NCBI GenBank assembly: GCA_037349105.1 | Contig: JAYJMM010000118.1 | Span: 1,984,001 to 2,048,000, forward strand | Origin: Limnomonas spitsbergensis | Taxonomy: Eukaryota; Chlorophyta; Chlorophyceae; Chlamydomonadales | Length of the DNA stretch: 64,000 nucleotides | Direction: 5' to 3' | In this document: positions 23,801 to 36,357 of the stretch, in pieces | Position numbering within the stretch: position 1 is the first letter of the stretch | How the letters are laid out: every line of letters starts with the position of its first letter | Made by a program: the position numbers and the translations under genes | The notes under the pieces: generated by a model | Databases searched by the model: none | What the model was told of the DNA's origin: nothing | The model's input: the letters and a program-made list of their open reading frames with translations, nothing else

Positions 23801-26800
23801 CGGCCGCCGCCACTGGGCCGATGGGGACTGAACCTGGACGGCCTACGGCCCAATAGACCGGGCATGCTGCAACGTGAGTACAAGACCTCTCAGCCTCGGG
23901 CTGGGGCACAGCTGAATTGTGCATGAAGTGCACCTGAATAATACGCCCTCAGGCATGGATTAAGGAAGCCACCTGCTCGGCCTTTTAGCACTTTAGAAAG
24001 GCTATCGATTACTAACTCAAGCACTGGAGGCAACAGGTGGCAACCAGGGGGTGACAGCATCCCCATGTCATGCCTTTTAGAAAATAAACATCAAAGGGAA
24101 CGGAAATGGAGAGGTATGATGCCATGATCTGTGAAGTATCACAGAACAGGTCAGGTCCGTGCTTCACCCAATCCATGATATCCTCTCCTCTCACCCCCAC
24201 GTTCTATCTAATCCATCTCATCTCAGCCCTGACGCGGGCCTCACACCTGCGTCAGCCCCCACCTGTCCCTCCCCACGCACCTGCGTCAGCCCCCACAGCG
24301 TGTTGGAGAGCTCCTGGACAGTAAATGCTGACTTGGCAGCCCCTGCAGCAGCCGCTGTCATTGCGCGCGCAAACTTCAGCAGGGCAGCGGGCTCCTCCGC
24401 CCTCAGTTGTCCGGCACCTGCTTCCCCGCCCTCCATGCCACTGCTGCTGTTGCGGCCCAAGGCCATAGGCCCATCCCCGGCCGGCCGACCCCCCAGCCTC
24501 AGCCGCAGCATGCGACCAGCAGCCCAGCACGCATTGGCCAGCGCCTGGGGCGATAGCTGTCCCGACCTGGAAGGGTTCAGGGTTTGCCGCTATGGTTGAG
24601 GGTTTTCAGGTTCAGTATAGAAGGTTGAGTGTTCCTTTTTGGTTTCTCTTACACAGAACCGGATACGGTATAGAGGCGCGATTGTCGGTTGTATTGAATA
24701 TCTCCGCTTCTCTTCATTAGAGGATAAATCAGACTGGCGAGTGGTGGCGACGCTTGCCAGATTAATACTGGGGTGCCCAGGGGCATGTGGAGTGGAAGAA
24801 CTTATTTGGTCAGGTTTGGGGAATGGCGCCTTGTACATTGGACATAACATTTTATGAAGAAATTTGGAAGATGCAAGGACATATCTGCCCATATTAGAGA
24901 CCTGTAAAAACCTGTTTCTGAACTCTGATTTTTCTGGCATTCAATACTTCCTTCTATCTACAGATTCCCTGATGATCATGAATGAGCACGCTAGGCCATA
25001 AACCACGGCGCCTTGCACCACACGCGCTTCATATCCATGACACCCTCTCCTAACCTCACCTATTGGTCAGCTGCTGCATGGCTGCCCTCAGCACCCCCTC
25101 ATGGTTGTATCTTAACGTTGCATACGCCCATAGCACGATGCTCAGCTCCTGCGGCTGAAACGTGTCGAGGCGGGCACACGAGGCGCGCACCCGGCCAGGT
25201 TGGGCAGCAGCAGCAGCAGCAGTGCTGGCAGCTGAGTCCCCAGGGGAGGAGGAGGAGAGCGGTTGGAGGGGAGGCGTGGGACTGATTGATGAAGACACGG
25301 CGTCACCCATCGCATCTAAAAGCTCCTTGTCAAGATGGCCAACCTGCAGGAGGGGGGGCGAGGAAGGTGTCAGGGCAAAACCAAAGAATACAGCTGCAGG
25401 GTAATACCTTGGTGACAGGACAGGATAGACCTCTCATATGATATGTATAAAACCGGGCGTGAAGGGTTCACATGATTGAGTGAATAGTTTATGGATCATA
25501 TGACTTAGGAAATAATTCATTCAATCCAGGTACTAAAATGTGTACTTCATGGTAGATGTACTTTGGCTAAACGGTACTGTAAATTCATGGTCTAAGTCAT
25601 TCGAATATCAGGTACCGTGATCGTTGTGTAATACAAACGGTAGCTGAATAGATACAAACGGTAGCTGAATAGATACAAACTGCCTGGAGACTCAGCCTAC
25701 AAGGGCTTCCTGAGGAGTGATGATGCTAAGAAGCAGGCGTCACCTTCGCAAAGGCCCACAACACGTTAGCCACATCCTGGCTGTTGAGCGGCTTATCGAG
25801 ACGCTGCCAGCGCCTTTGCCCCTGCTGCCCTTGCTGCATGCCCTGCCCCTGCTGTTGCAACAGACGCAGGTAGTGTCGCGCCGCAGCCTCAAACAGCGGC
25901 CGCCTATGCTGCTGCGGCAGGCCTGCCTTTGCCGTCGCCCACAGCAGGCTAGCCAGCTCCTGCGACTTGAAGCAGCCAAGACGCCCGTCAGCAGCGGCGG
26001 CGTGCTCGCCGATAGCCGCCACCAGCCGCCGCACGCCTGGCTCCTCCAGCTGCGGCCCCGCCACGCACGACCACGCCAAGTTGGCGAGCTCCTGCGGCTT
26101 GAAGAGGCTGAGCCGGGCTGTGGAGGCTGTCGAGGCAGAGATCATGGACCACATGGCACCTTCAGAGTACCCAACCTGGCCAACCAGAGGGGAGGGAGCT
26201 TGCTGAAGGTCAAGCAAATGCATGTCAACTTCATAAACGAGTTACAAGTAGATTGACCTGCACCAGCAACACCTGTTAATAAGCTGTCAGAATGGGGCAC
26301 CAAAAGGGCGCATGGGGCTGGGTGACCACCAAAAAGCCACTTTCGATGAGGGTTAAGGTGTGAAGCCTAGCTCTAACAAGAAGGCAGCTTGGACTAGGTT
26401 ATCCTGCAGACCGCTTCTGGTAGGATGCGGAAGTTGACCCAGCTACACTGGTGAAGCAAGACACGCCAAACAAGCAGCATCGAAATAACACCCCAAAAGA
26501 TCTAACACTGTCAAATTATACGGCGGGGTCAGCCTGTGCCACGACCTCAGGTTACCAGTGGGAGGACGTACCGCATTGGACTGAGTGCAAGTTAGCTAGT
26601 GGTCAAGCCACTACCAGAACCCCCATTTCCTTCCTCAGTCTCCCCACACTACCTTGGGGAGACCAAGGGATCCTAGACCTAGATCCAGATCCATAGATCC
26701 TAGACTATCACCCAGAAAATCCTCAGCCTCCATCTAGACCCAGAGATCCATGACCCTTTACCCTAAACAGCAGCACACCTTGGCAAGACCCAGCGCCAGG

Positions 26801-29276
26801 TTGGCTAGCTCCTGGGGCGTTGCGGACTGCAGCCGCCGCCCACCTCCCTCCAGTAGATGCCCCACCAGCCGATCCACCAGGCCGGGCGGCGGCGTCAGGC
26901 CGCACTTGCCAATGGCCCACGCTATATTTGCATGCTGCCGAGCACCTGGGGGAGGGAGGAAGGGGCGGGTTTGGGTGGGGTGATTTAGGCCGGTGGGGGG
27001 CCAGACTTGGTGGGGAGTTCTGCTGTATGAAACAGATGGGGTGGGTGGTGGGACACCAGATCCAGCAGCGGGTTTCAAGCGGTCATGGATATTTCCTCCT
27101 GAGCTTACGCCTAGCCTGCGTGTGCATCCTGTTAAGGGAGGATCCATCCACGAAGCAGGGTTTGGGGTCCAAGGCTCAAAAACTACAACAAAACAGCTCA
27201 GGGTTAAGGGCTACGGGACAGAGCTTGGTCGCTGTACGCCTCAGTGCATATGGTTATGTGCAATAATAAGGCTTCGAACATGGAGACTGCGGGCATTTGG
27301 GCTGTGAGCACTTGAGTAATGACCGCCTGGCTATGAAAGCTTGGGCTGTGAGCATTGGGCAGAGTGAGCATGTACAGAGTCGGCCCTCAAGCAGGCCATA
27401 CTAAGGCCATCCTAATGACTCCTTTTCCCCATCACTCTTAAGGAAAAAGTAGCCATGCATGCAACAGGAGCTGCGCACAAAGCAGCTTGGCCCCAGCCTT
27501 TGCAGTTCGGCACAGCCAGCCTCGGTATTAACACAAATAACTGTAAGGCTTGCAGTTCCCTCACGAGGGTACCGTATAGCGAAGCTACGCTTTCTCAATA
27601 AAATAGGTACTTATCGGTTTTTGAAACTCTTCAAGTAATGTAAAAAGGCACGCTCGTCCAGGTATTGTCAACTCTGAATTCTTCCTACACATGAAATGTG
27701 ATAATCGCCCCCACCCCAGCTCACAAAAGTCCATGGTTTCTAGCCTGCACCCCTGAAGAACATGAAGCCGGCATAGACCGGAAGCCTGGAACATGAAAGG
27801 AGCTGCGGCAAAAGAAGCCTTGACTGGGATTTGCAATTTCCGCACCTGGGTACGCGCCGAGCTCACAAAAGTCCATGTACATGGCTCCCAGTTTGGCGAG
27901 CAGCCGGGGGGCCAAGTCGCTGGGGGCAGCGGCTGCAGGCTTGTCAGAGGCAGAATCTAGGTGGAATGGCTCTGCAAGGCCGACCCCTCTGTTGGCATCC
28001 TTGCTGCTGCTGTTGAGGCCATTGGCGTATGGCTTGGCTGCTGCAGCAGTGCTTGCTGGGCTGGTGGCCTCAGCAGCGCCCGACCCCCAGCTCCCTCTAC
28101 TGCTGCTGCTACTGCCGCTGCTGCTGTTTGTCCTATTGCTGCTGCTGCTGCTGTCCAAGGTATGTGAGTTTGCATCGTTGCCATGCAGGTTGGCGAGCTT
28201 CACGATAGCTGCCGCCACATGGATTGCGTTCATGAAGCTGCCTTCTTGTGTGATCAGCTGATCCAGCCGCGCCAGGCTACTCGAATCGCAGATGTTGAAC
28301 GTGAGGTGACGCGGGTTGGGGTAACGCAAGGAGGGGCCGCTGTGTGATCCTTTATTTTCTGGAAAGGATTCTGTTCCAGCTTGATGCTTTTGAGCCCCCA
28401 GCAGATCCTGCTAGATCAAGAGATGGCGGTATTAGGAGAGAGCAAAATCAGGTGATGGCAAAAACAGAAGACCAGACTAACCAGAGGGTCAGGAGGGTTA
28501 GGTTGCTTGAGCCATACCATGGGCAGCACGCTCGTCCCTCATGCCACTCCATTTCACTTGAGATTTTTGATACACAAGGGCACATGGATTGAGTTGTTGT
28601 CTGTCACGCAATGGCAGGCCATCCTTGCACCATGCACTGGCCATGCAAACCAAATTGATGACCTTAGGATCAGAGGCCGGGGTTTGGCCGTGCGAATCAA
28701 GAAGCCATGGCAAGCCTCACGCCCCCATGCAAGTCCATGAAAGGTTGCCATGCAATGCAAGAAGACCTTCCCATGATGTGGCATACAGCTGGCAATCAGG
28801 CAATTACGGGCAGTCGAGATTTGCAAGAGTCATTCAATAGTAAAGTCGAATGGCATGCACGCTATGCTGTTGCCAGTATGAATACGACATGCAACTGATC
28901 AACGCCGCATCACCTTGATATGATTGCTGCTGCTGTTGCTGACACTGCCATCCGCAGCTGACCTGTCGCTGGTCCCTACATCATCGCCGCGAGGGACGCT
29001 TGAAACGTCACCAGAGCTCAAAGCCAATGCGCATTCAAATTTGCCACGCCGCTGTTGGGATTTTGCGACACGCGAGACTGCGGGCGCTCTCCAGGGTGCA
29101 AGGATGCGTAAGTAGCAGGTGCGGCTAGCAGTCACATTGCCGATCCAGCCGGAGGCAGGGACGCTCATCGACTCTAGTCGCAGCTTAATCGCGACGTGCG
29201 GCACATCTGGTGGTGAAAATGACACACAAGATGAGGTTCTGGAGCTGGCTGCCGCTGCCGTGTGTGGATCTGCCAT
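17891..29276 (-). CDS. Large OPR/FASTK-like helical repeat protein, probable organelle RNA factor
   Basis: Related algal proteins bind organelle RNAs and control stability, splicing or translation; that role is inferred. Exons in coding order: 28339-27846, 26945-26779, 26175-25744, 25343-25060, 24566-24281, 23716-23207, 22309-22185, 21814-21223, 19546-17891; all junctions between these keep phase and the last ends in TAG. An N-terminal exon at 29276 (or Met at 29168) to 28914 is likely, with Arg/Ser-rich transit-peptide character, but its join to 28339 needs a missing exon. The first core exon has the typical FMNAIHVAAAIVKLANL motif. Repeat helices follow: ANIAWAIGKCG, QELANLALGLAK, QELANLAWS, QELASLLWATAKAG, DVANVLWAFAK, QELSIVLWAYATL, QELSNTLWGLTQ, GLANTVWAFARQ, ELANLLWGLYRLG, LTQLLWAFSAQ. 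Linkers are rich in Ala, Gln, Ser and Gly. The last exon adds two more helices and then a long disordered tail with an SDSSSSDDDDFDFG block. No RAP domain is visible. Roughly 1,515 residues plus the N-terminus. Confidence 0.85.
22331..22445 (-). pseudogene. Two degenerate tandem copies of the start of the OPR exon 22309-22185
   Basis: The true exon starts after a TAG acceptor with DLATLVHSLA. Upstream in the intron, minus-strand bases near 22372-22340 encode DLAMLMLSPS and bases near 22443-22415 encode DLSALQPTL, each preceded by similar flanking sequence ('cctacg..', 'gggttt.agg'). They look like partial tandem duplications of the intron/exon border that have since decayed. Confidence 0.55.
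24243..24297 (-). repeat. Short duplication of an OPR exon end with its splice donor
   Basis: The words 'cacctgcgtcagcccccac' occur at 24245-24263 and again at 24279-24297 on the plus strand. On the coding strand this repeats GGGGGCTGACGCAG followed by a GT donor 34 bases apart, so the intron offers two nearly identical donors. Confidence 0.6.
25636..25681 (+). repeat. 21-bp direct repeat
   Basis: The unit 'gatacaaacggtagctgaata' is present about 2.2 times in an intron of the OPR-like gene. Confidence 0.7.
27719..27737 (-). repeat. Relic of the 3' end of the first core OPR exon
   Basis: 'agctcacaaaagtccatg' at 27719-27736 repeats the sequence at 27860-27877, which encodes MDFCELG near the end of the 28339-27846 exon. 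It lies about 110 bases into the following intron. Only some 18 bases match exactly. Confidence 0.5.
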
Positions 29277-30596
29277 TGCCTCCTACTCCCCTCTGCTCCC
29301 GCCACACAGACGTAGACGGTGCCACGTATGCGTATGCTGCACGTGCAAGCTGTATCCTCAAGCCACCGGTATTCCCTTTGTTTCACTGCTTATCGGCTGT
29401 GACAAATGGCTGGGTGCTTCCATTTCACCGCATTGTCACATGTCAGCCTGATTGTGTGGGTATGGGTGTGTGCCTTGCCTTTGTCTACCATTGGTCCACC
29501 TCAAGCTTCTCTAGCTGCTTTGTAATTCGGGTTTGGGCCCGATATGTGGCTCTTTTCCTGACCTGTTCAAAAAGTATGTCCATGCCTTGATTTGGAAGAT
29601 GCAACAGGAGTAGCTCCTGAGGAGCAGCATGCCAACACATAGGCCAAACTACCTGGTGGCTTGTGCATGGCCCAGAGTTGTAACGTCATTGACCTGGTGG
29701 CTTGATGCGATCAGCCGATCAGATCATCAGACGACCAGTACCGCAGTGCAGTTTATTGGGAGGTTGCAGTCGGGCTGTGAAGCAGCGGCGCGAGCCCTTG
29801 TAAGAACTAACCTGGCATACAGTCAGCCAGAGGGGCCGGTGTCCCACAGTGGCTGGTCAAAGTTTGAGAATCCCAGGGGTGGCAGTGAGCCGAGCCTAGT
29901 GAACCAACAGCAGGCTAAAGGAAGGGCCGTAAAGCTCAGGTCGGGTAGCCCAGCAGCTAGCGAGCAGCTGCAGTTGACCAGCCATGTTCTAGCCTGGATG
30001 GCAGAGCATGGACCTGGCCCACCCAGAGCAAGCGAGGCCGAAAGATATGAGAGGCTCAAGATCCTTCCGGTGAAAGAGGAGCAGGTTCAGGAGAATGAGA
30101 TTGCGATGTTCCTGAGAGGCCGGATGGCTGACCTTAAGACGAAGGCACTCTGGAGGGGCAGAGACCCGGATAGGAGAGGCCCAAAGTTGAGGGCTGAGGA
30201 TCAGCCCAAGGCGGCCAGGTAAGTGAATATCCTTGAGCTGCAGGGTAATTAGGGTGATTGTCAGGCGGACTCGGGACCTGGGGTATACACAGGGGGCACG
30301 TAGCCCAGCCTACACCGGGGCTGCCATCAGCCAGGCTCCAGTGGGGGGGCCCTGGATCGCATCAGAAGTCAGGAGCATGCAGAAGATATAGGGATGAGGT
30401 TGAGCATAAGCCATCGTAGAGTGGAAGGAGATCCAGGGTTGAGGCTGACCGCCAGCCAGCTGGTCCCTCCGAAGGGGGGCATAGGTCCTGGGATGGAGCG
30501 GATCACAGGCCATCTTGTCACGACGTATGGTTGCACCGCACGTATGGGTGGCTTGTACCGCTTTTTGGTTTCGGATTTCATCTGTTTGTGGTACTT
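29277..30596 (+). other. Unassigned stretch with one long plus-strand open frame
   Basis: An open frame at 29629-30222 (197 codons) has a plausible hydrophilic, charged C-terminal half, including QENEIAMFLRGRMADLKTKA. Its stop overlaps a good donor (CCAG/gtaagt at 30219-30221). It may be an N-terminal part of the Gag-like element downstream or an unrelated exon. I do not recognise a family. Confidence 0.3.
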
Positions 30597-30629
30597 AGAA
30601 GATGCCTGGCTAATTCCAGGCATTCTTCT
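30597..30629. repeat. Near-perfect hairpin
   Basis: AGAAGATGCCTGG and CCAGGCATTCTTCT flank a six-base loop and pair over 13 positions with one bulge. It stands just before the repeat-rich stretch that leads into the Gag-like element. Confidence 0.5.
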
Positions 30630-30639
30630 CTTCTTACTC

Positions 30640-31385
30640 AAGTAACATACCGAAGTTGAATCACCCTGCTACCTGTAAACTGTTCTGGGATTAACGTCCA
30701 ACTGTGATATTTCGGCCTCTTATCAAGGCCAGGACACTGCACTAATAGGAGATCTCTAGTTTACACTACACTGATCCTATTTCTCCAAGACCACATCATT
30801 CAGTAATAGGCCCTGATCGTTACACTGATCGAATATCTCTAGTTAACCACTACACTTATTCGTGATCTCTAGCATCAGCTTCTCTACTTCATCCATCTCA
30901 GCTCTATCTCTCGATTATACCCTACACTGTGAGCTTCAACAGTTCTATCTCTAGGCTATAACTCGACACTGTGAGCTGCTACCCAAGCCTTTCCTGGCTA
31001 CCAACTACCAAGTCGATTTACTGCACCAGCAGTCGATCCTCCTCATCAGAGAGAGTCGCCTCTTCGGCTCCACATTTCTCATCACTTCGGCTGGATCGAC
31101 TCTCAAGTCCGTTCCACACCATTTCCTACTGTCAACAGTCGGCTTCAGTACAACTAGCCCCTGCAGGAACGAGTTCACTTCGCTACTTTTGTCAACAGTA
31201 AGAGAGGAATCATCAAAGGTTAGTGCAGTAACCCGAGGATTAGTCGAGGATAAACTGTCTGCCAGCAGTTTATCGCTCCTGCACACGCTAGTTAACCCCT
31301 ATAAAGGGCACTTAGCACTCCAATAAGGTCTTCTGTGCGCAGTGAAACTTCATGTTCACTGCTGCCTCGTGACAATCTGAGGGTG
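30640..31385 (+). repeat. LTR-like leader of a retroelement (boundaries uncertain)
   Basis: The stretch contains several loose repeats of 'atctctag..tacac' and 'acactgtgagct' and a TATA-like 'cctataaaggg' at 31292-31302, followed by 'tggcagagcacctagg' at 31384-31399 in the place where a primer-binding site would be expected. No matching copy was found 3' of the Gag-like region, so the LTR identity is inferred from arrangement only. Confidence 0.3.
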
Positions 31386-31399
31386 GCAGAGCACCTAGG

Positions 31400-34075
31400 A
31401 GTGAGGGTAGCCAACGACCCATAGGGGGGCCGCCGCGTGAGGGCAGTGGCCGCCTTACTAGAGAGCACTGGCCCAGCCAGGGCCCATCAGGGGCTGGGAA
31501 TGGAGGTGATGGATCGGGATCTAGCTCCAGTTCTGAAGTCCCAGATCAGATGGGCCAGGAGGGCGTAGATCCAAGAACACGTGGGAGTAGTCCAGGCATA
31601 AAATTGGCTGAAAGGCTGATGATGGAAATTGGCTGATAGGCTGATGGACATTGGCTGATAGGCTGGTGGAAATAGGCTGATGATGGAACAGGCGCAGCTC
31701 GACGTGCAATTGCAGCAGCAGATGATGCAGCCACTGCTGGGGGATCGTATGGGGCCTGAGGCCACCAGGATTCCGTATGTCCAGGGCAATATTCCGATGC
31801 TACATATGGCCAAGCGACAGGCTGCGGCTGTCAGCATTGCCAGACGTGCAGCGCCTGGGGGTCACACAACCGAGCGGCGCTGTCTGATGAGAGCAGGCCC
31901 TAGCCATTGTGTTAAGAGAAATTGCAGGGTCTTGTCAGGAGCCCACTGCCATGTCATTGCTGGTTAGGGGCTTAGGGCCCTGCCTGGAATCTGGGACGAA
32001 AAGCCAGTTAGTGTGGGGCCGCTGATGGCAGCCATAGCGGCAGCCCCTTCCAGGCCATTGAAGGTTCTCCTAATCTCCTGGATGCAGAGCAGGCAAGGGC
32101 CGTGTGGGCGCCACCGACCGGTGCGAGTGGCCAGTCGACCAGGTCGCTGCTCACCCTGTGGTTATGGGTGGTTAAGGCAGGGGGAGCTGGGCACACTCAC
32201 GTCCAAAGAAAGAGCGGAGGTCAAAAATATGAGCATAGGGGTCAGCTCAAGAACCCTGATGTTAAGCCAGAAGAGACTGTGGTGGCATTTGCGCAAAGAG
32301 TGCTTGCCACAACCTAGGTACTGCACATCTGGGACGCAGCAGACAACTTCAGTATAAGTATCTTTGTGGCCAATCTGTTCCCGGGAAGCTTGCCCGATAC
32401 CATCACAGCCCAGCCGGATGAGTTTGTCATGACGGCTGATGGCTACTTGACCATGCTAGATGCAGAGCAAGTAGAGGTTCTGGCTAGGCAGGTGGTGCGG
32501 TGGGACAAGTACCGGTTGCAGATGGTGCAGTCCAGGGTCAAACACTACAAACCAGCTGCCACTGCCGCAGCGAGTGTTCACGGGTTTCAGGGGTCCAGGC
32601 GGCATGGAGCCGCCCACAGGGGGCGCCACGCTCCAGGCCCAGCGAGATGATTCAGGGGAGCGACTGTGCTAGACAGACCAGGAGTTTTAGCAGCAGGCGG
32701 CGTGAGCTGGTGGGATGGGTCACTGAGCTCGGGACGGTCTGCGCGGGGTGTGACCACACCTGCGCAGGAGGCGCTGAGGAGGCGCTGCCGTGAGGAGGTG
32801 CATGCTGTCGTGAGGAGGCGCTGCCGTGTGATAGGTGCCGTGTCCCATGGCACAGGGGGTGTATGGGAGTGCCCTGGGACAAGGGCAGGAGGTGGTGCAC
32901 CTTATGTCTGCATGCCAACCATCAGAAGGTGTGGCGGAGGTGTGAATGGTGTGCACGGCCGAGACCCTGTGTGCACCCAGGGGCAAGAAGCGCTGCTGCA
33001 AGTGTCCGGTATCATTGGGATGGATTTGTGGAGAAGAGCATCCAGGCCATGCAGGGCAGCCCCATACACCCCCGCGGGTTGCGCCCCAGCGTTGGACCCA
33101 GCATGGGGCCACGGGGCAAGCAGCAGCGATCCATGTATCAGGTGTGGAAGGCTCGGGCATGATGCGCCAGCCTGCCCGGTTGACACGGACGTGCCTTGTC
33201 GCTGCTGTGTCTGCCCCAGCAAGGACCACAAGACGGGTGCCTGCCCAAACAGGGAGCCTCCTATCGGGCTGCTCCACATGGGCTAGATGGCCATGGACGA
33301 GCAGCAGGATCTTGAGAGGTGGACTCGTACCATGAGGCCCTGCCAGCGGAGCGAGAGGTGGTGTTTAGGGCGGTCAAAGGGCTGCGGGCAGCAGTTGACC
33401 ACAGGAGGCAGTAGTGACGAGCGAACGCCCAGGCAGGAAGAATGCGGCCGCTGGTTGACAGGGAATGGCATCAGGTCGGGTTGGAGGTTACTTGGTGCGA
33501 GTATCTCGCAGTGCACGCGGTGCAGGAGAGCCACATAATTCGGTTTGAGGGGACCTTGTTGTCCCTGTATGAGAGTGGTGTGTTGCCCGGGCAGGGCAGG
33601 GGAGTGGGAGGAGTGGCCTAAGGAGTGGGAGGACCCGGTGCATGAAGCACGGGTCTACTACGGGGCCATGGTGAGGGAGCAGGCGGAGGATGAGGCCGCG
33701 AGGGAAGACCAGTGGGCCGCATCCTATGACACTAGTGTGCAGTCCAGGGAGGCCAAGCTGGTTAGTGAAGCCGATACGGAGGATCAGTGTGCGGCGGCCT
33801 ATGACGACACCGTCAGGCCAGGGTAGCCAGGTTAGCTAGCGAGGAGGCCGAGAGGTAGGTGCACAGGGACAGGAGGGAAAAGGCGCGGGAGGCCGACGCG
33901 GCCAGAGCTGAGGTCCAGCGGGTTTCGTGCGCCTTGTGTCGTAGGGCCCGCAAGCAGAAGGTAGCAGCCCGGATCTCTCTTGAGAAAAAGCTGCGGGACA
34001 AGGAGAGCTGCCCCACGCCGCTGGCCAGGGCCCAGGGGTTGGGCACGGGCGGGCTGCAGCCTAGGTCTCTTTAAT
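31400..34075 (+). mobile_element. Decayed Gag-type retroelement without visible pol
   Basis: One frame stays open from about 32015 to 33286 apart from TAG at 32315-32317 and TGA at 32648-32650. Its first part has the Gag capsid pattern: EETVVAFAQRVLATT, then HIWDAADNF, FVANLFPGSLPD and EVLARQVVRWDKYRL. About 160 residues later comes a canonical CCHC zinc knuckle, CIRCGRLGHDAPAC (CX2CX4HX4C, near 33139-33180), followed by a second Cys-rich stretch. Downstream to about 34070 frames read as charged coiled-coil protein, with further shifts. Upstream at 31600-31690 there is a short tandem repeat of 'ttggctgataggctgatgg'. No protease, reverse transcriptase or integrase motif was seen. It may be a Gag-only (TR-GAG-like) element or a truncated LTR element. 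Confidence 0.6.
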
Positions 34076-36110
34076 TATATTCTGCCGGGGAGGTCACCCC
34101 AGAGAGCGCAGAGCGCGGGAGACCACCCCAACCCCAGGAGGGCAAGACAGCGGGAGGCACCCCCCCCGCCCCCACCACCTGCAGGCAGAATCCCGCTTAA
34201 CAACACTACATTCAGGGGGGTCGTCAGCGGGTTGCTCCAGCTATTGGTGGTGTGAATGTTGCTCTCATGGGATGCACCGGGAGTGTAGGCGACGGGGTGC
34301 GGTGTCAGAGGGGGGGACTTTACAAGGGAGCAGGGGGCTTTCGTCAGCAACAGGGAGGCTGTGGCCAAACTCTCGCCGGGATGGCTGATTTCTCGTGGCT
34401 GTTTGCACCAGCCCCTGTAGCCGGTCTGCCACCACCTAGGGGGAGGGGAGGGGAGCACAGCTTGTACAATGTCCAAATTGTTACATTTTAAGGCTGGGCA
34501 AACTAATTTACCGGTATACTGGGACACGAGTGCACGCGACATGAGGAGAGTATACAGTACAGGACATGAGGATAGCATTCAGTCAAAGGGACAGCATAAT
34601 ACCTTTTTGTGGCTACCTTTTCAAATGTGTTTCGCACACGGCGAGGGGGGACACATATAATAGGTCAGAGAGCCTCCAGGGCACAGCAGCAATCACATAT
34701 AGCGGGAGCTAACACCACAGGTTACTAACGCTTCCGCCCTCATTCCTTCAGGCTAGGGGCACTGGTCAGGCTCATGTAACTGCCTCACGGGCTCAGAGTT
34801 ATTTTTGTGAAGTCCAAATTGGGCTGCCAAGGTGCAGTGACAGAGGTGCCAGTTTGGAGGCAATTTGGATTCGTTATGAGACTGCCGTCGAGCTAGAGTT
34901 ATGTTTTATCTGGTGCAGGAGGTGCCAATTTAGAGCTGAGGCGCAATGTCAGTCACCACTGCATACAGGGTTTATGTTGATCCTCAGGTGTTGGAGGGCT
35001 TCCCTTACAAGCCCCTGGGTCCAAATCAGCCATTCCCCAGGTCTGTATTCGTGCATAATGGACTGCATCATCCCCTGTGCATCATGCTTTTGCTTGGAAA
35101 TTGTCTTAAATGTGGTTCACCAGTCGAACTAGCCTTTCCTGACAAGCGTTGAAGTGCGGAACGGCCCGCCAGGCAGCCATGTTGTTGCATGGGCATGAGG
35201 TAGGGAGAGGGGGGCACCGCCCTACCTGTAGTCTATTCAGTGCGAGCGGAAATGCTGAAGCAAACGCAAATGGTGGGGCAGTGCATTCAGACGACCGCCC
35301 CGTGAGTGCTTGCCGCTCATCACTTAAGGGTGAGCACCCCTCCCTCATAACTGTGACTTGAGTGACGCTTCTGTATGCAGTGACTATCCCATGCCGTATG
35401 TGGTTTTCCACTTGGTCACGTCCTGCTTTCTTCCTGTAGGCCCTGCTGGGAACAGACGGTGCTCATCCCAAATGCCTTGTACCCTGCATAATCCTGATAC
35501 TGCCATGTAGGCCCTGAGTCAGCAATTGCCCGCTACAGGTCGCTACTTACGGGCTTGAGAGCCACCTTTTCTGGCAGGCTGGAACGAAACGCGGTGAGGG
35601 CAATGATGTGAAGGGCAATGATGTCAGAGTGTGAATTGGTATCCACCCTACCCCCGTCCTCCCACTGGCATAGCCTCCATCCAGCTTGGCTGCATGCGCC
35701 ACAGCCTGAACCTTAATATTAAACTCTTGGCAATGAAGGCTTCATATTTGAATTTTTGCCACACTAGGGGCTAAAGCCAGATCCAGGGCTTCCTATCCTT
35801 CTAGTTCAAGCGGCCTCTCCTACCTCATACCGTGTTTCTCAACCCTATACGCTAGGACGCAACCTAAAACACGAACACTATAGTTCTTATCTCTGCTGTA
35901 GTGTAACGCAAGTTGTGCAAGAACATAAACACCTTTAAGGTAGCGGAGCAGACATGGTGACCTCTTTTGATGCTGCATGGTGTCCTTTTGTTTTCACACA
36001 AAGAGCCATTCCCCCCATCCTTGCTGCATGCTCTCTCTAGGCATTCACCCCCAATATCGTGAGCGACCTCTTGATGTACTTGCTCATCTGCCCCGGCTCA
36101 TCTGCCCTGC
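34076..36110. other. Unassigned stretch
   Basis: No frame is convincing. A short plus-strand frame near 34946-35152 ends with LLLGNCLKCGSPVELAFPDK, a possible Cys-pair motif, but it is isolated. Confidence 0.4.
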
Positions 36111-36357
36111 AGTAAGTGTGGGATCAGGCTGTGTGCTGTCATGTGCCATCCTTCCATGGCTCATCTGCCCTGCAATAAGTGTGGGATCAGGCTGTGTGCT
36201 GTCAATCAAGTGCCATCCTTCCATGGCTCATCTGCTCTGCAATAAGTGTGGGATCAGGCTGTGTGCTGTCATGTGCCATCCTTCCATGGCTCATCTGCCC
36301 TGCAGTAAGTGTGGGATCAGGCTGTGTGCTGTCATGTGCCATCCTTCCATGGCTCAT
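36111..36357 (+). repeat. Minisatellite, 63-bp unit, four copies
   Basis: Units begin at 36111, 36174, 36241 and 36304. Spacing is 63, 67 and 63 bases; the 67-base unit carries an insertion in 'gtcaatcaagtgcc'. The core reads 'taagtgtgggatcaggctgt' and continues through 'catccttccatggctcatctg'. Copies are almost identical, so the array is young. Confidence 0.9.

Noticed and set aside
26820..27266. Plus-strand open frame of 148 codons
   Set aside because: It overlaps the minus-strand OPR exon 26945-26779 and is a shadow of its GC-rich coding sequence.
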